Shown here: in pieces, positions 44,701 through 55,639 of the stretch | Layout: the number at the start of each line of letters is the position of its first letter | How positions within the stretch are numbered: position 1 is the first letter of the stretch | Assembly: GCA_025766275.1 (NCBI GenBank) | Contig: JAFKAC010000002.1 | Coordinates: 2,852,001 to 2,916,000 of the forward strand | DNA: 64,000 nucleotides | Origin: Lactarius indigo | Taxonomy: Eukaryota; Basidiomycota; Agaricomycetes; Russulales; Russulaceae | Direction of reading: 5' to 3' | Notes under the pieces: model-generated | The model's database searches: none | Told to the model about the DNA's origin: nothing | The model's input: only the letters and a program-made list of their open reading frames with translations | Translations under genes and position numbers: made by a program

Positions 44701-44997
44701 GGCAGCTTCATAGAGATAAGTGAGACGTTGGAGGGACTGGCGAGCAACGGGCGAAGCGAGAGGGCCGAGGAGGGAACGCGTCTCTGGAGAGATGTCAGAC
44801 AGAGGTTCAAGCTTGACGAGAGCATTCTGTGCTTCGCGTGTTGTGTTGATTGCTGACCACCACTGACGAAAAGAAAACGGGTTGCGGAGGAGGTCCTCTT
44901 CTCTATGCAAATCCTTTATTGAGATGAGTGACGGATGGGTGAAAGGCGTAGGAACAGGAAGAGTGAGTGGAAAAGAGGCAGAAAGGGCGACAGCCAT
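41728..44997 (-). CDS. SYF1: pre-mRNA-splicing factor SYF1 (XAB2 family, HAT repeats)
   Basis: Component of the NineTeen (Prp19) and intron-binding complexes of the spliceosome. It starts at 44997 with MAVALSASFPLTLPVPTPF, then DLLRNPFSFRQWWSAINTTR. Tandem half-a-TPR repeats fill the protein, for example LYEAAIVNFPGSFKLWKSYL, ATFERALMWLPKV, RRTYDRALRTLPPSLHHRIW, RLWTGLATYWIKRGEFERAK and VELFTFPVSFEIWNIYLSKF. Later come LERARDLFEQALEKCPPKSC and MFTIYIAKAAANYGLTATRP, then IDRARAIYAHASQFCDPR. The acidic C-terminus IHISDEDI ends at 41728. About seven exons are joined by normal short introns, and the frame is intact throughout. The start codon faces the BET4 start across 71 bases. Confidence 0.5.
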
Positions 44998-45068
44998 CGC
45001 GACCAAAGCCAAGCAAGAACGCGTCCCGCGTTGACGCTCAGAGGCACTACTTGGTTTCGCACGATCTG
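44998..45068. promoter_or_regulatory. 71-bp divergent promoter with palindromic ACGCGT element
   Basis: The whole gap between the SYF1 (-) and BET4 (+) start codons. It contains AACGCGTCCCGCGTT at 45018-45032, an inverted repeat with perfect six-base arms and a three-base spacer. The left arm includes ACGCGT, the core of the MCB/MBF cell-cycle box in fungi. No TATA box is seen. Function is inferred only. Confidence 0.5.
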
Positions 45069-46520
45069 ATGGTACGCAAAAACCGAGATATCGGTCAATC
45101 GTGTTTCTGTAATCGTATTCCGTAGCACGGCGTCCGACGAACAAAAGATACGCAACAAGCACTCGCCGCCAAACGCGAGCGTGACAAGGCAAAACTTTCA
45201 GCCTACCTCGTTTTGACAGATGACATCCTTTCCAGGGTGTGCCCTCTCCCCCCTGTTTATAATCTATTCACGCGGACCTTCGCTTCTTGTAGAAGAAGAA
45301 CAAGGACTGGAGCAAAGAGACGTTCGGTCTCACGACGCAACTGCTCTCGACACACCCTGATGTTATCAACCCCGAATTTTACACAATATGGAACTACCGC
45401 AGGAATGTCCTCCTCAACGGCATCTTTCCAGAGAGGTATGCCACCCTCCTCACGTTTTCACCATTCAGCCCCCATATATCCTCCGTAGCTCTCCCCACGA
45501 AATCCACGAACTGCTCGACGACGACTTGGCAATGACGACAAAGTTGCTCAAACTCCACCCGAAGGTCTACTGGATCTGGAACCATAGAAGGTGGTGTCTC
45601 GAACATATTCCCGAAGGTCCTATTTCTGCAGATGCTCAGGCATGGAGACTGTCAACTTGGGAGAGAGAGCTTTTCATCGTAGAAAAGATGCTTGAGGCAG
45701 ATTCTCGCAACTGTCTGTCCCCTCGCTCACATTAAGAAAATCACTCATGACACATTCTCTGCTCTAGTTCTAGCGTGGGACTATCGTCGTTATGTCGTAG
45801 CGAGCATGCCCACTCGTCGCTCTGACAAGGCGGAGCTTGCATATACGACGAAGAAGATCGAGGCGAACTTCTCGAACTTTAGCGCGTGGCACCAGAGAAC
45901 TAAAGTGATAAGCTCTCTGTGGGCCAGCGGTGACATTGACAGGGCGTCGTCGCTCCAGAAAGGTATGAATGTAAATATTTACTATTGTCTACACCCCATC
46001 GATCATCTCCATGTAGAGTTCGAGCTTGTTCAGAATGCCATGTTCACACTACCCGAGGACCAGAGCGCTTGGTTATATCATCGTTGGTTGATTGGCTCCG
46101 GTCGGTCATTTATCCTGTTATTTCAACGATCTTTGGGCCTAATCATTGGCTAGGAGATGACAAGGTCATACTCGAACGTGAGATCGAGGTCGTCCAGACA
46201 CTCCTAGCCGAGCAGCCAGACAGTAAATGTGAGTGTCCGTCCCAGTGACATCCGTACCGTCTCACGTACCCGCTGTCGCGCAGGGTGCATGGATTCGCTT
46301 GTCACGTACAAGCTGTTGCTTCTGAAGAATCACCTCCACGCGGGATCACAGGAGAGCATCAATGTCACAAAGCAGTGTCTGGCACTGCTTGTGCAGTTGG
46401 AGGAAATCGATCCCATGCGGCATCAGAGATACCGCGATATAGGTTAGTACAGCGCCAATAATCAGACGTGAACGAGCTGGCTCAAACATGTTGCTTGCAG
46501 GCGCCCTACTTGATGCTTAA
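45069..46520 (+). CDS. BET4: Rab geranylgeranyltransferase (GGTase II) alpha subunit
   Basis: Alpha subunit of the enzyme that prenylates Rab GTPases. The first exon appears to be the ATG alone (45069-45071), followed by GTACGC...CCGTAG and then HGVRRTKDTQQALAAKRERD, which matches the family's MHGVRR start. Prenyltransferase alpha repeats follow: PEFYTIWNYRRNVLLNGIFP, LKLHPKVYWIWNHRRWCLEH, FLAWDYRRYVVASMPTRRSD, NFSNFSAWHQRTKVISSLWA and EDQSAWLYHRWLIGSG. The C-terminal part includes MDSLVTYKLLLLKNHLH and EIDPMRHQRYRDIGALLDA, ending at 46520. The repeats carry the expected W-x-x-R pattern. Introns use normal donors. All frames join correctly. Confidence 0.5.
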
Positions 46521-46761
46521 GGGGTGATATAACGACGGACCAGAGGACATGACTACTAGGGATCCAAGGCACATGTTTCATATTTAACTTCGGTCCAACA
46601 TGAAAGTTCGCTTAACACGATTTTGTACAAACTCACAGCGTTCACATGGAGTATATCACGGTATAGGATAACAAGACACATTCTCAATTGACAAAGAGCA
46701 CATAGGCTACTCCATGGCTATTCATACACCACTACTCGTTCGCTGAGAAGAACGGATATGT

Positions 46762-46966
46762 TCAGCACTTGCAACTTCCAACCGCGCACGTGCAACTACA
46801 AGAGAATCAGCAAAAGGGTCAAGTAGTTCCCTGAAAGACCCACCTGTCGCCGCAGTTGCAAGTAGACACACCGCAAGCTCCATGCTCATTGACAGGGTTC
46901 TGTGTGACCTGGGACAAGATAAACAGGAAAGAAGTAAAGGTGAGTGTGGGTACGTACGGAAGACAT
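46762..46966 (-). CDS. small metallothionein, three exons, 35 residues
   Basis: Cys-rich metal-binding peptide. Exons are 46958-46966 (ATG TCT TCC), 46844-46908 and 46762-46795, with introns GTACGT...CCCAG and GTGGGT...TTGTAG. The 108 coding bases give 35 residues plus stop. The product begins MSSVTQNPVNEHGACG and continues STCNCGDSCTCAVGSCKC to the stop. Its seven cysteines fall in a CGxSxCNCGxxCxC-type pattern like that of basidiomycete zinc/copper metallothioneins. Both introns, the start and the stop agree with this single solution, so I consider it real despite its size. A TATA-like GATAAAAA lies about 55 bases upstream (47018-47025). Metal preference is unknown; it probably buffers Zn or Cu in the cytosol. 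Confidence 0.5.
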
Positions 46967-47415
46967 CGTAGACTGAAGAATAGTTCGGTGATCAGTGCTA
47001 CTACGGGCAGATGGCCCTTTTTATCTAGTCGGAGAGTGTTTGCACTTGTTTGGTCACGGCACGAGCAGTTTCTGGAAGCATCACATGAACACACGCATAT
47101 ACGAGGGCAGAGTCATTTTATTACTGTTTTAATAGCGTGAAATGTCTCAGAGTTCGTGTTCCTAGCCTCGGCGTAGTCTCTGTTGTTATACCCAGCCAAT
47201 AGATGATATTTCACATGGCTAGGCGAGTGAAAAAAAGAATTTGAGGGCCCGAGTCAAGAATCTGGCCTCGTGGGTTCAACGAGGCTTGGGCAATTGGGTT
47301 ACGAGTACGAGGACGAGTACGAGAGTCCTCCTCTTTCTTTCTTCCTCTATCTCGTTCCCCATATTTTCTCTCCCTGTCCGCTGCGATCACTGCTTCCACG
47401 GCTAGTTTGCGTCGA
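46967..47415. promoter_or_regulatory. divergent region, metallothionein promoter and EDC4-like gene leader
   Basis: About 450 bases. The minus-strand TATA-like GATAAAAA (47018-47025) fits the metallothionein. The part near 47290-47400 is C/T-rich, as in the leader of the plus-strand gene. There is no other gene. Confidence 0.5.
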
Positions 47416-50400
47416 ATGGACCACCACAACCTCATCCGTAACATCTTTTCTCGAAATACCAGCCCTCCAATCCAATCTTATCCTGACGACCAATCTCCGT
47501 CCTCTCAACACTTTGCGCAGTTCCAGCACGTTTCCCCTTCACAAAGTCTCAAGGACGTGGCACCATCGTCTCCACCGACACACGTCGAGTCTCTTTTTTC
47601 TAATTTAACAGCCACTGGCCAGTCCAGCGTCAATCCCAACCTTCCTCTTCAGGGCCCAGCTCACCCTATGACCACCACCAACACTACTGCGGCTGCGACC
47701 GCGTCAGGACCTACCTCTCCAGCCTCTTCTATCACAGCTCTCTCAGCTCCCACTAACATGTCTACATCCACTAACACCCCACCGATTGCGAACCCGCCAG
47801 GTGACAGCAGGCAAAGCGCCCTTCTTTCTCTCCTTAGCACCGTATCTCCCGCAGGTTCTTCTTCGTCCAGCGCACCCCAACAGATTCCGACGCCTCCTGG
47901 TCCATCTGGCCCTCCCAATCGCACTGGGCCCATTACAGCAGCTAATAATGAGTCTCAAGGTCGTTTTCTTCTGGAACAGCTCATGGCAGGGTAATCAGCT
48001 TGTTGATTTGGTCTCGACACCATACTTACCTTGTTTTCACAGTAATGCTCCGCGTTCCAACGTCTCAGACACCTCTCAGCAACGACTTTCACCTCCCACT
48101 GGGCCTTCGCCCACCTACCCATTGGTTGCCCCGCTTCAACAACCGGAGATAAGCTCATATTACGAGTCGGAACTCGTCACCCCACAGACCACGACCGCTG
48201 AAGCTATTCAAGCCGCCGCCCCAGCAGGACAATCTCAGTTGCAAGGTTCCCCTCAGCCAAACAAGACCATGTTTGACTTCGTATCACCGTTCGATGCCCT
48301 TGCATCATCCTCAGTGGCCCCTATCCGAAAGCCTGCTCCCCCGGTCTCCCATCAGCAAGGACCGTCTGAGCCGTTTGAAGACACTTGGTCGTCCGTCATC
48401 GACCCTAAGCGCAGGTCTGTTGACAATCTTCTCGAGCAGCTTAGCGTCTCCAAGGCACCCGCTCCCCCGTCTGCTCACCCGGTCCCCGCTTTCGATAGCC
48501 CTGATGAAGAGACACCGATTACCGAGCCAATCCAATCCAAGGCCGCGTCTCGGCCACTACCTCCGAAGCCTACGCAAGCTCCTTCCCCACGTGGTTCGCC
48601 GCCTAAGATCTCACCTCCCGTCCGGCGGGACGTACAAGCGCCGGAGCCTCCTCTAGGGCCGCAAGTCGGCCCCGCTCTTTCGCACGTGTCTACGGGCCAA
48701 GCCCAGCGAGAAAAGGAAAGTTCACCAGGTCCGCGCGGGAGCTGGAAGGGACACGAAGGTGGTCGCAACCGTGGTTCAGGATCCAGGGCCAAGACCCAGT
48801 CCGGTCCCATGTAAGCAACGATAATTTCCACCTTCTCCTGGCACGCTTTGACTTTTGTCCCTTTAGCTCCCAGCCGCAGACGATCGTCGTGGACGTTGCG
48901 CAACCGCTGGATGATATTCAGGCACCTCGTGACGCTGTAAAATCGACGGCGATTGCTCTGGTTAGAGTTGACTCTAACTTTTTACCCGGCACTACTATCG
49001 GCGCTACGCACTGGGTTGCCTACGCCATGACGAAAGGTGCGTTGACGTGTTGCCATAGACAAGAAATCGGTTAACCTTACTTGTTTCTACGAAGGTCGTG
49101 TTCGTGTAATATCTCGTTCGAGCGGCGATCGTACCCTACTTCAACTTCCGGCTGTGTTTGCCCCCACTACGTCGGTAACCGATATGGCCGTCTACGGCAA
49201 CCGACTCGCGGGCGTTACTTCTGATGGAGGCTTTGTTGTCTGGGAGTTGCCCGATCTGATCACAGATGATGTCCCGTACGTTTCGCTAGCTGGCCGCCGA
49301 CGAAATGCTTCGGACTTACTTGTACAACGTCACAGTGGCAAAATTCTTCTCTGCGTCCTACCTTCTATCGGCCAGGAGGCACTTCATTCTGTAAAGTGGC
49401 ACCCGAAGCAGCAAGACACCGTGGCCGTGGCATCTGAAAATGACATTTATGTGCTGAATATTAGCGAAGCCGCTCGGATGTTCGATGGCGAGCCCATTGT
49501 TCAATCTGACTTGCATCGTATTGTCCAGTCTATTAGGATGCCTGCCGTAAGCTCATCTCATCTTGTTTTGGGTGTCATAGCTCAACCCGTATTGTAGTCG
49601 CTCGTTGCATTCGAGTTTGATATCGCACACTCCGCCATCGCCACGATCTCCAGTGACTCTTCCCTCACTCTTTGGAGCCTTCGCGACCGCAGCAGACCTT
49701 TCTGGTCCGCAACGATTCGCGGCGAGGACCCCCCTTCTTCCATAACCTTTGTTGATGGTGGTGTGGTTATCGGCCGCAAACACGGCACGGTCTTCCAGCT
49801 TCTTCCAAATAAGAGCGGCAACGTCCTCTCCACTATCAAGTTTGTAAATGGGATCAACAACGGATTCGCCGATGATCCGGATATGTTCGGCCATGCCAAC
49901 TATGACTCTCGAATCCAGACGTTATGGGTCGCCAACAACCGCCGTGACAGTATGGTCGCTTTCAAGCTGGGCTTTGACGTGTCCTCGCCAGGTCGAGGGA
50001 ATGACATGCGTCCCTATATCGAACAAGTCCTGGAATTCTCTGGACCTAAGCCGACTATCCACTTTGTCATCTTAACTGCAGACGCAGATCCGCGAGGCGA
50101 AGAAGCCCATGCTGCCTGCGTTGCGGCAAAGGTTCCCCCTGGAGAACTCGCCCTCGTGGCATTCTCCGTACATTCGTCCGGCGTGGACCAGGTCCTCATT
50201 CGCAAGGAATGGTTTGATAGCGCGTTGGCAACGTCCCCCGCCAAATTCCCGCCAACGCCGCACTTGCCTCATATTACTGCGCCAGAACCAAGGAACCAGC
50301 GTCAGCAACCCATCCAAGCCCCTCCAGTTAGCATTGTCCAACCAGTAGCTCAACCCATGATCCCTCCCCCTGGTCCGAGGATGCGCACTCCTCCTTCAGC

Positions 50401-52101
50401 CGAGGAGGTAGAAGCCGAAATCCGTGAGGAGGGCCGTTCTAACGACAATCGTGGTCGCGGAAGAGGCAAAAATGTGGGCTGGAGGGAGAAAGAGGCAAAA
50501 GAAACCTCCGCTAAACCGCTGGATTCTGGGAATGAAGCACAGCTGGGTGCAGTCATGTCGAAAGAGATCAAGAAGATGGAGGAGAATTTATACAGCCGTA
50601 TCGGCCGCCTCGTAGGCAAGGAGCTTGACAAGCAGCGTATGCATTCGCCTTATTCTGGGTTTTGAGGTGATTGAATTGATCTCTTACAGACCAACGTCTG
50701 GAGGATGTTCGTGTTAGTGAGCAGGCGGCAGACATCGCACGTCAGGAGAAGCTCTTGAAGCTCATTTCCAATGAGTTGACCAAGAACACGACAAGAGTGG
50801 TCGAGATGGCTGTCAAGGCGGAGGTTCAGAACTCTGTTCTCCCAGCCCTTGAGAATATCACCAAGAACGAGGTGAAAGCTGTCCTCGTCGGCCAGATTGC
50901 CAAGGGGCTCGGCGACTCGATGAACCAGGTGTGTCTACTCGTCGAATCTCTAGCCTGGCAACGCTGACTACTGTACTATTAAGGCAATTCCTACCGAGAT
51001 TGAGAGGTTACTCCTTCGACCCGACGTATCCAGCCATGTTGCGCGAACGTTCTCCTCTGCAATCACCCCGATTATCGAGCGCCATGTCAAGGAAGCTATC
51101 AACAAGACCTTGATTCCCGCGTATCAGGCACAATCGTCTTCCATGCACCAGGAATTGTCTCGGGAAATCCATGCAGAGATGTTGAACCTCAAGAAAGAAG
51201 TCATCTCTTGGCAAAGTGAAGCCCTGCGCGGACAGGAGGTTGGTTCATCATTCTGAAATTATTTGCACCACTACACTAACGTTACTCTTTCCCAGACCAT
51301 GATCAGAGAACTTGAACAATCCGTTCGCACACTCTCAGAGCAGATCAAATTCCTAAGTATCAATACTGGCACACCGCTCCAGCAACCTCAAGTGAGGGGT
51401 TCTCCCGGTCCCAGTACAGGCCCTGGCACAATGGTCTCGTTCAACCAGCAGCAAGCATTCCGCCACCCTGCTCCTCCTGTCAATGTTCCCCAGATGTATG
51501 GACCGCCTCCTCCGCAACCCCCGCAACCGGCCATGCAGGGACCGTGGTTCCCGTCTGGTATCCCCGCGCCCCAAGCGTCTCATCCCGCCCTCCCTCCTCC
51601 AACTCAGCAAACGCCTCCGGCACCATCAGAGGAATGGGACGATACATACCTTGCCGTCCTGGGCACGCAGGACACTCGCCAACTCCGTGAGCTGCTGGCG
51701 AGGTCCAATCCTGAAGTTGTCATGCCCCTTAAAGGGTCACCACCATTGTCGCAGGCCGTGATCTTGACGCTCGTGCATAGAGTATGCGACCCCTTTTACT
51801 TGCCTTTGGTTGGTCGCTGAAGTGTGAATCACCTTTTTAGCTCGCTGGGGCGATTGGTGAGAGTGCGCCGGTCGACGAATCGTTCAAGTCTTCGATGTGG
51901 TGGTTACAGCGTGCTGCCACGGTGTTGAATACGAACGATCCGCTCATCGCACCTTACATCTCCCGCGTCTTGCCAAGCGTGCAAGCGATGCTCAATACGA
52001 CGAAACAACGGATCGCCATCCTCCCCGGAGGTCCACAGGTGTTGGAGACGGCCAGGTCGATTGCCGAGATCCAGGACGTCCTGAGCCACAAGCCGAATTA
52101 G
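47416..52101 (+). CDS. EDC4-like mRNA decapping scaffold (WD40 plus C-terminal helical domain)
   Basis: Homologue of EDC4/Ge-1, a P-body scaffold linking Dcp1-Dcp2 to decay factors. It begins MDHHNLIRNIFSRNTSPP. The N-terminal third is low-complexity (Ser, Pro, Thr) with KTMFDFVSPFDAL and SVDNLLEQLS. A WD40-like region follows (about 48900-50250), with VRVISRSSGDRTLLQLPAVF, VTDMAVYGNRLAGVTSDGGF then VVWELPDL, and DIAHSAIATISSDSSLTLWS. A linker with a KKMEENLYSRI helix leads to a coiled coil, QAADIARQEKLLKLISNEL, and helical repeats ALENITKNEVKAVLVGQIAK. The C-terminus includes EWDDTYLAVLGTQDTRQLRE and LKGSPPLSQAVILTLVHRLA, then WWLQRAATVLNTNDPLIAPY, matching the EDC4 C-terminal domain. About nine introns; no frame breaks found. 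Confidence 0.5.
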
Positions 52102-52773
52102 AGCACCCGTGGTTGACGATTTATCCTCTCGCCCTGTGGGTGATTATTATTCTGGAGGCGTGCCTCCATAATTTCATCTCATCACATCATCGGCGTTGAT
52201 TCCCTGTATGAATTCATGATGACTGGTCTCATGCTGGATATGTCAGGTTGCAGTCCGCTAATGTCTCATTCATGTCCCGAGTTAGGTTCGTTCTGTACCC
52301 TCCTACCACGCATGCATCGTATGGTTTCCTTTCTTCTCTTCATCTCTTCACGACTTGTTACGTCTCTCGCACCTCATCTCGCTGGTTACGGTCGATGCTT
52401 TAGTTTTGTGTGCAATTTTTTCTCGAATGCCGTGCTCTTGGGATATATAAGAAAAATTTAGGCCCTGTTTGGTGCGCTCTTTGTTGTGCGAAGAGTCTTG
52501 TTTCTGTGCAGCGGGGTACCCAACCAAAATCAAAGGTCAGAGTCAGATGTGATTGTGACCAGCCGTCATACATGATCATGAGGGATAAATAGCACACATA
52601 AGGCACGCATATGCTTCACCAAGAACTTGTGCATCTTTGTAGGCACAAATGATGACAATAGTCACCGCGTAGCTATCTACGTACGACTCCGGGATTTCTT
52701 GATTTCGCGGCGGATAAACCCCGTGCCGATGTCCAGATTACGGGGGGATAGATACATGTTAGCAAGATCTGAG
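52102..52773. other. intergenic region downstream of EDC4-like gene
   Basis: About 670 bases with AT-rich 3'-end-like sequence around 52395-52460 and no supported gene. Confidence 0.5.
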
Positions 52774-52953
52774 TCACTTGGCCGCGTTGACGATTTCTTC
52801 TGGCGCGATCCTCCCATCCTTTTCGATTTTAGCGTTAGCCAGGGCTGCAGGGCACGGGTCGTTGACTTGGATATATTTTTCACCGGTGGTGACCCGTTCT
52901 TTTTCTGTGACAGGCCGATTCACAGCCACTTTACCGCCTGCATTTGTAAGCAT
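52774..52953 (-). CDS. small hypothetical protein, 59 residues
   Basis: Open frame starting MLTNAGGKVAVNRPVTEKER, then VTTGEKYIQVNDPCPAALAN, and ending EEIVNAAK. Composition is ordinary for a soluble protein (balanced charge, no low complexity) and unlike the antisense shadows elsewhere. An alternative reading has an intron ending TTACAAATGCAG directly before GGKVAVN, with an unseen first exon upstream, or an in-frame ATG at 52992 that gives a Cys/Arg-rich unlikely extension. No family is recognised. It lies head to head with SFT2 across about 115 bases. Confidence 0.5.
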   Translation of the reverse strand: MLTNAGGKVAVNRPVTEKERVTTGEKYIQVNDPCPAALANAKIEKDGRIAPEEIVNAAK

Positions 52954-53068
52954 CGGCAAGCATCGGCATTGGCACCGACATTGGCCGTCCACGACAACTT
53001 ACCTTGCTTCACCACTCCTCTCTTCCACTACTTGAAAACCTCTCACTCACGCTATCTCCGTAAAAAAT

Positions 53069-53934
53069 ATGAGCTCAAAAGGCTGGTTCAACCTCGAGAC
53101 GGCCGCCGGTACTATCCCCGAAACCCAATTCTTTGAGGGTGATTCGGCTTTCAAATCACTAGGACTCACACGCACACAAAGACTTTATGGTTTTGCGGGG
53201 TGGTGCGTTCTTTAGATTGATAAAGGAAAACCACCCAGATTTGGCCATGGTCGTGGGTCGGTGTCGTGCTCGCCTCTCCTGACGACGTGCAATTCTGCTT
53301 GTTCCGTAGTTACGCTATTGGACTGGTTCTGAGCGTACTCGGGACGGTGATGCTTTTTATTGTTGGTCTGGCTTCCTTCGCAGGTGATTTTTCTCCTTGT
53401 ATTGACGTAGTCTTGTAACTTACCCCGGTATCACAGTCCTCTACGCACTCGGGACTGTCATTTCGCTCATAGGCACGGGTTTTTTGATTGGGGTATGTCC
53501 CTAATTTTTGAACCCCTATGCAACCGCTTCGCCTAACAGGGATCCTTTATTTTGTAAACAGTTTACCAAGCAAACGAAGCTCGTGAGCACTCTTGCGCGT
53601 GTCTTGATCGCATCGCAGCCATACTCATTTCATGATTGCGTATGCTCTTTCACACGCATCGCCTTTTCCCCCCAGATGTTCAAGCCCGTTCGCGTTGTCG
53701 CGACGATCATCTTCCTAGCTATGATTATTATGATTTTCGTCTCTGCCTTTGTGCTGAGCAGCGGAACTCTTTGTATCAGTAAGCCTATCTCATCCCTCCA
53801 CTTCGTCACGATTTGCTTAAGCGAAGGTCGGCCTAGTCTTCGTCGTCCTCGAGTATCTCGCATTCCTCTGGTACACACTGTCGTACATTCCGTACGCGCG
53901 CACCGCAGTTCTCAAGGTGTTTGGCATGGCATAA
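53069..53934 (+). CDS. SFT2: SFT2-like Golgi vesicle transport protein
   Basis: Four-helix membrane protein of the SFT2/Got1 family, implicated in fusion of endosome-derived vesicles with the Golgi. It starts MSSKGWFNLETAAGTIPETQ, then LGLTRTQRLYGFAG. After a longer intron (about 110 bases) come YAIGLVLSVLGTVMLFIVGL, then FAVLYALGTVISLIGTGFLI, FTKQTKLMFKPVRVVATIIF and LAMIIMIFVSAFVLSSGTLC. The last exon begins TKVGLVFVVLEYLAFLWYTL and ends SYIPYARTAVLKVFGMA at 53934. The Q-L/FKPVR segment and four hydrophobic helices match the family. The AG choice before the last exon (CTTAAG) was made to keep frame. Confidence 0.5.
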
Positions 53935-54226
53935 TTTTCCTCGCACTATACAATCATCATGACCTGTCATCCCCTGTCTGGCGCTTGTCTTAGCCACTGG
54001 TCGGCCAATGTTGTTACGAGTATCTGTTCGATGAACTTTTTTGGGTAGCACAGTTACCAATTTATAATGCCTTACGATCTTCAGTCGCCGAGAGTGGTTA
54101 GCAAGTAGCACGCGATATATTCGCAACTTCGACTCGGAGAAAAGGACAACACAAGAAATGGGGCTACGTACAAAGCAGGCCCATGCTTACACGATTCAAT
54201 GAACGGCCTATGAATATTAATTGTGA

Positions 54227-55308
54227 TTACCCTTTGAAGTTGTTCTTCAGTGTTCTTAACTTGTCCATTACTTCGCTCAGTGGCGTGTCTGACTCTGCCT
54301 TCGTAGCATCCCTGTGTGTCACAGGTCAAAAGCGCCAGTAACGGGTATGTGTGCATCTCGGTGGTCAAAAAAGAACAGAATACGTACCGCACTGCGTCGC
54401 TTGTCAGGCGCCAGAACACGTTCCACTCCTTCTCGTCGCCAATCGTGGTGCGTCCGACAGTGATGGGGTGCGCGTCGATGATCGCCGCAAGCCGCGCGAG
54501 ACCCGCATTCCCAGGGTCGACGGAGCGCGCGAACCGGAGGTTGCCCGCGGTGTACTCATGTCCGACGTACGTGACCGTGTCGTCCGGCAGTGCTGTGCGG
54601 AGCAGCTCGAATGCAGCGTGCATCTCTGCCCCGGTGCCTTCGAAGAACACCCCGCAGCCACCGATGAAGAGCGTGTCCCCCGTGAAGACCGCGCGTGTGC
54701 CGCCCGAGGACGATGACGTGTCGGTCACGTAGTAGCAGATCGAGTCGCGCGTGTGGCATGGCGTCGCGAGACACCTGAACATATTAGTCGAGAAAGAAGG
54801 AGGTAGAGAGAGAAAACGAACTTGACGTCGAGCGCTTTGCCGACGGTGAATTGGTCGTTGTCTCCGACGAGGTGGGTCAGAGCGGGGCTTTTATGACTCC
54901 CACCGTATATTGGTACACCTGGGAATAGCTTGGCCTAACACCAAAAGGTCATGCTGTGTAAGGTAATGGTGTTGAGAAGAAGTTACGCACAAATTCCTAA
55001 GAGGTTTATGATTTAGCTAGAACTCGAGAAAGAAAGCAACAGGTGCGTACTTCATTCCCACCGCTATGGTCGTTGTGATGATGAGTAGTGATTCCAGCAA
55101 CGACTTTGACACCGAGTTGCTCTGCGGCTGCCTTCACTTTCGAAGGAGTGTAAGGGTCCACCGCGGCAGCTTCATTCACGAAGTCGTCAATCAGGAGATA
55201 AGCATAATTGTCCTTCCGGACTGGAACTGGGACGACTCTCATGTTGGAACAGATGGAAGAATGAAACTGTCTTAGGAAGGTGACGCGGGGCTGACGTGCT
55301 AGTAACAT
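54227..55308 (-). CDS. hydroxyacylglutathione hydrolase (glyoxalase II)
   Basis: Metallo-beta-lactamase-fold enzyme hydrolysing S-lactoylglutathione to lactate and glutathione in methylglyoxal detoxification. From 55308, MLLARQPRVTFLRQFHSSIC looks like a mitochondrial presequence. A second in-frame ATG at 55242 starts MRVVPVPVRKDNYAYLLIDD, the cytosolic-type N-terminus. The zinc motif THHHNDHSGGN (THxHxDHxGG) follows. After introns come GVPIYGGSHKSPAL, the metal ligand His in LATPCHTRDSICYYV and the Asp in FTGDTLFIGGCGVFFEGT. Then VTYVGHEYTAGNLRFA supplies a further His. The last exons give EKEWNVFWRLTSDAV and KLRTLKNNFKG, with the stop at 54227. All metal ligands are present. The two starts suggest dual targeting, as in other fungi. 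Confidence 0.5.
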
Positions 55309-55639
55309 GACGCAGGAGAACCGATCGATGATAGACCGTCGGCGACAAACACCTGAACGACACTACTAATTACCTTAGTCTGTTCATGCAGGCGAGCGAC
55401 CCTACGCCGACTTTCTGACACCGCTAGTAGTAATAGCAGGCTTTGCGTGGGCTATATGTGAGATCGCTGTGCAAGCCGCTGGCTAAGACTCGTTCGAGTC
55501 TATTCGCCAGGGAGGCGAGTATACTGTACATTGAAGATCATAGCGTTGCGGGCTCAATACGTCAATAGGGTATAGGCTCGTGCCGTAGTGAGTTGATACT
55601 GGACAACTCAAACAGAAGAAACCGCATTGCGTTAGCAGC
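55309..55639. other. intergenic
   Basis: About 330 bases between glyoxalase II and the NACHT-ankyrin relic. I see nothing supported. Confidence 0.5.

Noticed and set aside
48475..48903. 142-codon minus-strand frame
   Set aside because: It is antisense to the proline-rich linker of the EDC4-like protein.
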